DNA of 6,708 nt. It comes from Sideroxydans sp. (lineage in GTDB: Bacteria; Pseudomonadota; Gammaproteobacteria; Burkholderiales; Gallionellaceae). The stretch spans positions 1 through 6,708 of the forward strand of contig JAGVFD010000108.1 in NCBI GenBank assembly GCA_020057805.1, given 5' to 3'. Below, piece after piece: positions 1-5,203 of the stretch (within the stretch, counting starts at the first letter, position 1; the number at the start of each line of letters is the position of its first letter). Position numbers and translations under genes: made by a program. The notes beneath the pieces were generated by a model. It was not told where the DNA came from and ran no database searches. It saw only the letters and a list, made by a program, of their open reading frames with translations.

Positions 1-32
1 CGGTGCAAGTGCCGGGGGTAAGGCTCGCCTCC
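1..32 (+). ncRNA. ffs: 3' end of the small SRP RNA (4.5S RNA), partial
   Basis: The first 32 bases resemble the 3' strand of betaproteobacterial 4.5S RNA: a GTGCCGGG segment, as in the E. coli RNA after the conserved core, followed by a terminal GGCTCGCCTCC that would pair with a 5' GGAGGCG-type end lying outside the window. 4.5S RNA is the RNA component of the signal recognition particle, which with Ffh targets nascent membrane proteins. The diagnostic apical loop (GGAAGGAAGCAGCC) is not in the window, so the call rests on the 3' arm and on the known position of ffs just upstream of dnaX in this group. The exact 3' end is uncertain. Confidence 0.55.
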
Positions 33-75
33 TTATATTCGAGGGGGTTGCACTCGATGAGTTAATAGTTGGGCG

Positions 76-80
76 AGAGG
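76..80 (+). promoter_or_regulatory. Ribosome binding site of dnaX
   Basis: AGAGG lies four bases before the ATG at 85. The spacing is slightly short but acceptable, and the resulting N-terminus ([13 protein letters not shown]) matches the DnaX family start. Confidence 0.5.
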
Positions 81-84
81 CGAT

Positions 85-1707
85 ATGTCGGCAACATCCG
101 TTTTAGCACGCAAATGGCGTCCGAAAAACTTCGCTCAATTGGCGGGGCAAGAGCATGTCGTTCAGGCATTGACTAACGCGCTTTCACAGAATCGTCTGCA
201 TCATGCCTACCTCTTTACGGGTACGCGCGGCGTGGGGAAAACCACCATCGCGCGTATCTTTGCTAAATCCCTGAATTGTGAATCTGGCATCACTGCTACG
301 CCCTGTGGTGTGTGTAGTGCTTGCACTGAAATCGACAGCGGGCGCTTTGTTGATTTGATGGAGCTAGACGCGGCGTCGAATACGCAAGTGGATAACATGC
401 GCGAGTTGTTGGAGAGTGCGCTGTATGCGCCATCCAGCGGGCGCTTCAAGGTCTACATCATCGACGAAGTGCACATGCTGTCGAAGTCGGCCTTCAACGC
501 GATGTTGAAGACGCTGGAAGAGCCGCCAGCGCATGTGAAGTTCATCCTCGCCACGACCGACCCTCAGAAGATTCCCGTCACCGTGTTATCGCGCTGCCTT
601 CAGTTCAATCTGAAACAGATGCCGCCCGCCTTGATTGTGTCCCATCTGAAATACGTGTTGGGCGAAGAGAAAATTCCGTTCGAAAATGGCGCGTTGAATT
701 TGGTGGCACGTGCGGCGCAGGGCAGTATGCGCGACGCTTTGAGTTTGATGGATCAGGCGATTGCCTATTCCTCGGGCAAGGTGGATGAGTCTTTGGTGCG
801 CACCATGTTGGGGGCAATTGATCAAGGATACTTATTTGATTTTTTGCAAACGTTGCGGACGGGTGATGGTGCCGGGTTGTTGCGCATTGCCGATGATATG
901 GCGATTCGTAGTATCGCATTTGAAGCAGCATTACAAGATTTGGCCACCTTATTGCATCGTATCGCTTTGGCGCAAACCATTCCGCAAGCGATTGCAGAAG
1001 ATGAGCCAGAGCGCGTTCGTTTAATGGAACTTGCTCAGCAGTTCACCCCTGAAGAAATTCAACTGAATTACCAAATTGTGATTCACGGGCGTAAGGAGTT
1101 GGACTTGGCTCCCGATGAATATGCAGGATTCACCATGACCTTGTTGCGTATGTTGGCCTTCGCCCCTAACAGCGCGGGTGATAAAGCGCTTCAAACGCCG
1201 CCTCGAGTTGCGCCAGTGATAGCTAAAGTGAGTGTGTCTGGTGCGCTTAGTTTGAATGCGCCTAAATTGGTGGCAACCGAGTCGAGGGCAACATACCAAG
1301 CTGTTTCAGATTCCTCGGATAATCTCGATTGGAATACGCTTTTGACGCAAATCAATGTGCAAGGTATGGCGCGTGAGTTGGCGAAAAATAGTGTGTTAAC
1401 AAGTTTTATAGAAGGACGCATGGTGTTGAGTTTGGCGCCACAACATAAGTTGCTTCAGAGCAATAAATTGGCAGTGGATAAGTTGCAAGCGGTGTTGAGC
1501 GAATACTTTGCGAAACCCATCAAACTAGCAATAGAACTAGGTGCCAGCAAAGATGTCGCGACACCTGCGGCAGTGGAACAGCATGAGAAGCACACACGTC
1601 AACAGCAGGCAGAAGCGGCCATTAAACAAGACGCTTTTGTGCGTGAGGCGCAAGCGCATTTAGGGGCACAAGTGATTGAGAGTTCAATTCGTCCCGTATC
1701 AATTTAA
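85..1707 (+). CDS. dnaX: DNA polymerase III subunit tau (DnaX clamp-loader ATPase)
   Basis: DnaX is the ATPase subunit of the clamp loader; it opens and loads the beta sliding clamp, and its tau form tethers polymerase cores and the DnaB helicase. The 540-residue protein opens with VLARKWRP and GQEHV. It has Walker A GTRGVGKT (46-53), a zinc module with Cys65, Cys74, Cys77 and Cys80, Walker B IIDEVH (125-130), the ATTDP sensor 1 region (156-160), the SRC arginine finger (169-171) and the GSMRD sensor 2 motif (213-217). Residues about 415-540 form a divergent tau-like C-terminal domain. It is shorter than E. coli DnaX (643 residues), mainly in the linker. No in-phase A AAA AAG slippery heptamer was found, so a frameshifted gamma form is not supported. 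It follows the 4.5S RNA gene and precedes ebfC, the usual order. Codons for residues 121-167 are unusually G/C-ending compared with the rest. Confidence 0.97.
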   Translation: MSATSVLARKWRPKNFAQLAGQEHVVQALTNALSQNRLHHAYLFTGTRGVGKTTIARIFAKSLNCESGITATPCGVCSACTEIDSGRFVDLMELDAASNTQVDNMRELLESALYAPSSGRFKVYIIDEVHMLSKSAFNAMLKTLEEPPAHVKFILATTDPQKIPVTVLSRCLQFNLKQMPPALIVSHLKYVLGEEKIPFENGALNLVARAAQGSMRDALSLMDQAIAYSSGKVDESLVRTMLGAIDQGYLFDFLQTLRTGDGAGLLRIADDMAIRSIAFEAALQDLATLLHRIALAQTIPQAIAEDEPERVRLMELAQQFTPEEIQLNYQIVIHGRKELDLAPDEYAGFTMTLLRMLAFAPNSAGDKALQTPPRVAPVIAKVSVSGALSLNAPKLVATESRATYQAVSDSSDNLDWNTLLTQINVQGMARELAKNSVLTSFIEGRMVLSLAPQHKLLQSNKLAVDKLQAVLSEYFAKPIKLAIELGASKDVATPAAVEQHEKHTRQQQAEAAIKQDAFVREAQAHLGAQVIESSIRPVSI

Positions 1708-1709
1708 TC

Positions 1710-1714
1710 GGAGG
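1710..1714 (+). promoter_or_regulatory. Ribosome binding site that decides the ebfC start
   Basis: GGAGG sits eight bases before the ATG at 1723 but only two bases before the in-frame GTG at 1717. This favours ATG 1723 as the real start. Confidence 0.7.
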
Positions 1715-1722
1715 AAGTGGCA

Positions 1723-2040
1723 ATGATGAAGGGTGGAATGGCTGGATTGATGAAGCAGGCGCAACAAATGCAGGCGAATATGAAGAAGGCGCAAGACGAG
1801 TTGGCGGTCATGGAAGTTGAAGGCCAATCAGGTGCAGGTATGGTCAAGGTAACAATGTCGTGTGCGCATGAAGTGCGTCGTGTACACCTAGATCAGAGTG
1901 TGTTGGATGACAAAGAAATGCTGGAAGATTTAATTGTGGCTGCATTGACCGATGCGAATAAAAAAGTAGCAGAAACAACGCAAAAACGTATGGGTGGATT
2001 TACTGCGCAACTGCCGCTCGGAATGAGCCTTCCTTTCTAA
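1723..2040 (+). CDS. ebfC: YbaB/EbfC family nucleoid-associated protein
   Basis: This small DNA-binding protein of the YbaB/EbfC family forms dimers that bind DNA and is usually encoded between dnaX and recR. From ATG 1723 it is 105 residues, close to the family norm (E. coli YbaB is 109). Family hallmarks are the N-terminal [10 protein letters not shown] helix, the central [11 protein letters not shown] strand segment, the [11 protein letters not shown] helix and the C-terminal LPLGMSLPF tail. An in-frame GTG at 1717 would add two residues but is too close to the GGAGG at 1710-1714; ATG 1726 is possible but less well spaced. The gene begins 15 bases after dnaX, and its TAA abuts the recR ATG, so the three were probably co-transcribed and translationally linked. 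The precise physiological role is unsettled; nucleoid association is known for the family. Confidence 0.95.
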   Translation: MMKGGMAGLMKQAQQMQANMKKAQDELAVMEVEGQSGAGMVKVTMSCAHEVRRVHLDQSVLDDKEMLEDLIVAALTDANKKVAETTQKRMGGFTAQLPLGMSLPF

Positions 2041-2640
2041 ATGAGTACACCTTCCAGTTTGGAAGATTTGATTGGTGCACTGCGCTGCTTGCCGGGCGTA
2101 GGGCCAAAATCCGCACAGCGCATGGCTTATCATTTGTTGCAACGTGATAAGCAAGGTGCGATGCATCTGTCGCGCTCGCTGGATCATGCAGTGAATACCG
2201 TTAAGCATTGCTCCAAGTGCAATAATTTTTCGGAAGCCGAAGTGTGTTCCATGTGTAGCTCGTCGCGGCGTGAAACGAATTTGTTGTGTGTAGTGGAAAT
2301 GCCCGCAGACTTGTTGATGATGGAGCAGGCGCAGTGTTATCGCGGCATGTATTTTGTATTGATGGGCAGGCTTTCGCCTCTGGATGGCGTGGGGGCGAGT
2401 GAGCTGCCATTAGCGAGATTACAGCGACGCGCACAAGAGTTGTCGTGTGAGGTGATATTGGCCACCAACTTTACGGTGGAAGGTTAAGCCACGGCGCATT
2501 ATTTGGCTACGTTGTTGCGCGCTCAAGGCATCAAAGTTTCGCGCATTGCACGTGGCTTGCCTGTTGGCGGCGAATTAGAGCATGTAGATAGCGGTACCTT
2601 GGCACAAGCAGTGCTGGAAAGAAGAGCGGTAACCGAATGA
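2041..2640 (+). pseudogene. recR: Recombination mediator RecR, interrupted by an in-frame TAA at codon 149
   Basis: RecR acts with RecO and RecF to load RecA on SSB-coated gaps. The frame runs 199 codons to TGA 2638-2640, near the normal length (E. coli RecR is 201). Visible are the helix-hairpin-helix region with [13 protein letters not shown] (17-29), the zinc finger Cys57, Cys60, Cys69 and Cys72, and the start of the TOPRIM domain with CVVE (83-86) and [13 protein letters not shown] (104-116). At 2485-2487, TAA replaces the Glu codon expected in the conserved segment (VEGEATA in E. coli). The frame then continues cleanly with [21 protein letters not shown] and the expected C-terminus. The 148-residue product (2041-2487) would lack the end of TOPRIM and the C-terminal region. 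One GAA-to-TAA change explains it, so this is a recent nonsense mutation, a sequence error or, less likely, readthrough. The ATG directly follows the ebfC TAA with no good Shine-Dalgarno, suggesting coupled translation. Confidence 0.9.
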
Positions 2641-3503
2641 CTGACAAAATCGAATCGAATCTGGCCGGTGAGCGCTTGCAAAAAGTGTTGGCACAAGCCG
2701 GTATTGGCTCACGTCGAGAAATGGAAGTGTGGATTAGTGCAGGGCGTGTGACGGTTAATGGTGTGTTGGCAACACTGGGGGCGCGCGTGTCTGAGGGCGA
2801 TAAAGTATTGGTGGATGGCCGTCATATTCGCCTTAATTTAGAAGCGGAACAGGCGTTGCCGCGCGTGCTGATTTATCACAAGCAAGAAGGTGAAATTGTT
2901 AGCCGTGATGATCCGAATGGGCGCGCCAATGTATTTGATAGCTTGCCGAAACTACGTGGACAAAAATGGATTGCGATTGGCCGTCTGGATTTTAATACGA
3001 GCGGATTGCTCATTTTTACGACTTCAGGAGAGCTGGCTAATCGGCTGATGCATCCCCGTTTTGAAGTGGAGCGCGAATATGCGGTACGCGTTCAGGGGGC
3101 TTTAACGGAAGCGCAAATGCGTCAGATGACGAACGAAGGCGTCGAATTGGAAGATGGAATCGTGCGCTTCGAGCAGTTGAGTGATGAAGGGGGCGAGGGC
3201 TTTAATCATTGGTATCGCTTGGTGTTGAAAGAGGGGCGTAACCGCGTAGTTCGACGCACCTTTGAAGCGTTGGAACTCCCAGTCAGTCGTTTGATGCGCG
3301 TACGCTTTGGCATGATTAACCTGCCTCCACGCATAAAGCGCGGAATGATGACCGAGTTAAGTGAGGCGCAAGTTAGGTCAATTCTTGAGTGGGTGGAGCT
3401 TCCTGCAGGCTACTTAGCGCAACTGCCAAAAGCACAAACAGCAAAGTTGGCGCGTGTCCGTCCGAGGAAAAATGAGATAGCGAGAAAGACGGATAATCGT
3501 TAG
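2637..3503 (+). CDS. rluB: 23S rRNA pseudouridine synthase, RluB-like
   Basis: This is a RsuA/RluB/E/F-family pseudouridine synthase; RluB members isomerise U2605 of 23S rRNA (E. coli numbering) in the cytoplasm. The 288 residues (E. coli RluB 291) contain an N-terminal S4 RNA-binding domain (about 11-60, with [18 protein letters not shown]), then the catalytic domain with [11 protein letters not shown] (115-125) carrying catalytic Asp118. REYAVRV follows, then the conserved EGRNRxVRR segment, here with Val where Glu or Gln is common. The C-terminus has a short basic tail ([12 protein letters not shown]). Its ATG overlaps the recR TGA in an ATGA junction, a classic translational-coupling arrangement; a weak GAAGAG lies ten bases upstream. 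The premature recR stop would leave about 150 bases untranslated before this start, which may reduce its expression. RluB is preferred over RsuA by the sequence of the catalytic region and the length, but the exact target is inferred. Confidence 0.92.
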   Translation: MTDKIESNLAGERLQKVLAQAGIGSRREMEVWISAGRVTVNGVLATLGARVSEGDKVLVDGRHIRLNLEAEQALPRVLIYHKQEGEIVSRDDPNGRANVFDSLPKLRGQKWIAIGRLDFNTSGLLIFTTSGELANRLMHPRFEVEREYAVRVQGALTEAQMRQMTNEGVELEDGIVRFEQLSDEGGEGFNHWYRLVLKEGRNRVVRRTFEALELPVSRLMRVRFGMINLPPRIKRGMMTELSEAQVRSILEWVELPAGYLAQLPKAQTAKLARVRPRKNEIARKTDNR

Positions 3504-3524
3504 AATTCGCGGGGTTAAAAAGGG

Positions 3525-3538
3525 GTGTGGTGTGGTGT
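3525..3538 (+). repeat. Short GTGTG tandem repeat in the rluB-cyclase gap
   Basis: GTGTG is repeated about 2.8 times in a G/T-rich stretch of the 67-base gap between rluB and the cyclase gene. GGGGTTA also occurs on both sides (3511-3517 and 3550-3556). GGTG at 3534-3537 can pair with CACC at 3542-3545, but the stem is only four base pairs with no T tract, so it is not a credible terminator. No recognisable promoter was found in the gap. Confidence 0.5.
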
Positions 3539-3570
3539 ATCCACCGTGTGGGGTTAGTTAGGTAGACCGA

Positions 3571-4755
3571 ATGGAACAGCGAAATAATAAGACCATCATT
3601 TGTAGCGTATTTTTCTTGGATATCGTCGAATATTCCAAGAAATCTGTCGCGGGTCAAATTTCATTGAAAGAACGTTTTAATGCCTTCCTGTCTATCGCTA
3701 TTCGAGATGTTCCAGTTAATGATCGTATTATTCTAGATACGGGTGATGGTGCAGCAATCAGTTTTTTGGGCGATATCGAAGATGCGTTGCAAGCGGCATT
3801 GAGTATGCGTAGTAGCCTATTGGGCGAAGGCGTGCGTATGGAGCCAACATTGTTGGTGCGAATGGGGATTAACTTGGGCCCTGTTCGGTTAGTTAAAGAT
3901 ATTAATGGGCAGCCGAATATCGTAGGTGACGGAATTAACGTGGCGCAGCGTGTAATGGGCTTTGCTGATACAGGGCAGGTACTTGTTTCTCGCTCTTACT
4001 ACGATGCAGTATCGCGCTTATCTAGTGAGTATTCAGGGATGTTTCATTACCAAGGCTCGCGAACTGATAAGCATGTCCGTGAGCACGAGGTCTACGCCAT
4101 TGGCTATCCTGGTGATTTCACTTCGACGCAGCGTAGTGTTGCATTGCAAGAGCAAGTTGAGCACAGCACGGGATGGCGTCATATCCTTGCGCAGTCACAA
4201 ATTGTCTGGTCATCATTCATTCACCAAGTCGCACTTTGGGAGCGACGGGGTATTTCTGCTTTTAGGCACATTACAACGCCGCAAAAAGTGGCGGTGTTGA
4301 GCATTGTGGCAATTTTTGCATTTTCCATGATGCTGGGAATTTATAAATTAGCGCATCGGCCTGCCACTTCAGTAGATAAAAAAGTCGTTGCTGTTAAGCC
4401 TGAAAAATCATCACAGCCCGTTAGTGCGCCAGTTGCAGCCTCCGCCGTTGTTGATGCAACAAAATTAACAGTAGTTGAAGCGGATAAAAAAGTGCAGGGC
4501 GTTAAACAAAGTTCGCGTGTGCGTACTCTAGCTGAAACAACAGGTGGACCTGCTGTGGTGGGATTGGCTATTGTGCCTTGGGGTGAAGTTTATTTAGACG
4601 GGAATTTGCAAGGGGTAAGCCCGCCCTTACTTGAGTTGCAGGTTGTAGCGGGCACTCATAAGATGGAAATTAGGAATTCCAGCTTTCCTGTGTATAAGCA
4701 AGTCATCAAGGCTAAGCCGGGTGAAAAAATAAAAATAAAACATAGTTTTAAGTAA
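3571..4755 (+). CDS. Membrane class III nucleotide cyclase with C-terminal PEGA domain
   Basis: The protein has 394 residues. Residues about 9-178 are a class III adenylate/guanylate cyclase domain: metal ligand Asp17 in FLDIVEYS, second metal ligand Asp59 in TGDG, and the Asn123/Arg127 pair in GINVAQR that stabilises the transition state. The positions that normally read the purine base (Lys and Asp in adenylate cyclases) appear to be Leu55 and Asn116, so the product (cAMP, cGMP or other) cannot be assigned. A connecting segment (about 181-238) is followed by one transmembrane helix (about 240-260), an Ala/Val/Lys/Pro-rich linker (about 263-328) and a PEGA domain (about 329-394) with PWGEVYLDG, GVSPPLLEL and GTHKMEI. 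The predicted topology is cyclase in the cytoplasm and PEGA in the periplasm. The start at ATG 3571 has only a weak AGG at 3560-3562. It heads a three-gene cluster with a lipoprotein and a Ser/Thr kinase. Confidence is high for the domains, low for substrate. Confidence 0.88.
   Translation: MEQRNNKTIICSVFFLDIVEYSKKSVAGQISLKERFNAFLSIAIRDVPVNDRIILDTGDGAAISFLGDIEDALQAALSMRSSLLGEGVRMEPTLLVRMGINLGPVRLVKDINGQPNIVGDGINVAQRVMGFADTGQVLVSRSYYDAVSRLSSEYSGMFHYQGSRTDKHVREHEVYAIGYPGDFTSTQRSVALQEQVEHSTGWRHILAQSQIVWSSFIHQVALWERRGISAFRHITTPQKVAVLSIVAIFAFSMMLGIYKLAHRPATSVDKKVVAVKPEKSSQPVSAPVAASAVVDATKLTVVEADKKVQGVKQSSRVRTLAETTGGPAVVGLAIVPWGEVYLDGNLQGVSPPLLELQVVAGTHKMEIRNSSFPVYKQVIKAKPGEKIKIKHSFK
3612..3642 (+). 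repeat. Inverted repeat early in the cyclase gene
   Basis: TTTCTTGGA (3612-3620) is the reverse complement of TCCAAGAAA (3634-3642). Three further TAT/ATA pairs are possible after a one-base bulge, leaving a six-base CGTCGA loop. It lies over the codons for the first metal-binding motif, about 40 bases after the start codon. An mRNA hairpin is possible, but an inverted repeat this long is expected about once by chance in a window of this size. Confidence 0.35.
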
Positions 4756-4764
4756 GTTTTGAAT

Positions 4765-4769
4765 AGGAG
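4765..4769 (+). promoter_or_regulatory. Ribosome binding site that decides the lipoprotein start
   Basis: AGGAG lies six bases before the ATG at 4776. The in-frame TTG 4770 and GTG 4773 are too close to it to be good starts. Confidence 0.7.
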
Positions 4770-4775
4770 TTGGTG

Positions 4776-5180
4776 ATGTTACGTTGGTTGATGGTGGGCT
4801 TGAGCGCACTGCTACTCTCTGGTTGTACTATTGTCAGTACGTGCGATGACGGTGGCGGTGGGATAAGGCTATTTGGGCAAGATAGAGTTGAGCAAAAACT
4901 CGAAATCGGAGTCAAAGAGTATGAGGAAGGTAAATATGTGACTGCGACTAATGCATTTGAATTTGTGCTGGCCACTAAAACGGCTAGTCAAGCGCAGAAA
5001 ATACGAGCATATAAATATATGGCTTTCATTAGTTGCATTTCATCACACGAAAAAAGCTGTAGAGAATATTTTAGGAGTATTTTAGAGATTAATCCTGATT
5101 TTAATTTGTCGGCAGCAGAGGCTGGGCATCCAACATGGGGGCCGATTTTTAGCAATGTCAAAAGTAAGTTCAGGCAATAG
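4776..5180 (+). CDS. Small lipoprotein resembling TssQ-family T6SS-associated lipoproteins
   Basis: From ATG 4776 the protein is 134 residues. It begins with a lipoprotein signal peptide: a basic start (MLRW), a hydrophobic core and the lipobox LSGC, with lipidated Cys17. Residue +2 is Thr, which argues against inner-membrane retention, so an outer-membrane lipoprotein is likely. The mature part has a flexible segment with Asp-Asp and four Gly (24-29), then a helical, TPR-like region. The C-terminal half contains RAYKYMAFISC, a Cys pair (87 and 95) that could form a disulfide, LEINPDF and AEAGHPTWGPIF (114-125). From memory this pattern matches proteins annotated as TssQ-family, type VI secretion-associated lipoproteins; I could not search to confirm. 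No type VI secretion genes lie in the window. It sits 20 bases after the cyclase gene and 19 before the kinase gene, implying co-expression. The lipoprotein call is firm; the family name is moderate. Confidence 0.8.
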   Translation: MLRWLMVGLSALLLSGCTIVSTCDDGGGGIRLFGQDRVEQKLEIGVKEYEEGKYVTATNAFEFVLATKTASQAQKIRAYKYMAFISCISSHEKSCREYFRSILEINPDFNLSAAEAGHPTWGPIFSNVKSKFRQ

Positions 5181-5188
5181 CTAGGGCA

Positions 5189-5203
5189 ATGGCGCAAATA
5201 TGA
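5189..5203 (+). other. Possible four-codon upstream mini-ORF before the kinase
   Basis: ATG GCG CAA ATA TGA reads out of frame just ahead of the kinase, and its TGA overlaps the kinase ATG (ATGA at 5200-5203). The nearest Shine-Dalgarno-like AGGG (5183-5186) is two bases from this ATG and 13 from the kinase ATG, so neither start is ideally placed. Whether the mini-ORF is translated is unknown; it may be chance. Confidence 0.2.

Noticed and set aside
39..57. TCGAG/CTCGA inverted repeat as a terminator for the SRP RNA gene
   Set aside because: The stem is only five base pairs with a nine-base loop and no T tract; it is too weak to call.
605..931. 108-codon minus-strand frame in dnaX
   Set aside because: Fully antisense to the conserved DnaX ATPase region; Pro/Arg/Cys-rich shadow translation.
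1960..1966. AAAAAAG heptamer in ebfC as a frameshift site
   Set aside because: The reading phase is AAA AAA G rather than A AAA AAG, and the ebfC frame itself continues correctly to the normal C-terminus.
2485..2487. Genome-wide reassignment of TAA to Glu
   Set aside because: dnaX, ebfC and the cyclase gene all end in TAA at the expected C-termini, so TAA works as a stop in this genome.
3492..3497. GATAAT as a -10 promoter element for the cyclase cassette
   Set aside because: No TTGACA-like box lies at the proper distance upstream, and the element is inside the end of rluB.
3962..4300. 112-codon + frame within the cyclase gene
   Set aside because: It overlaps the cyclase domain and connecting segment in another frame and has no family resemblance or ribosome binding site.
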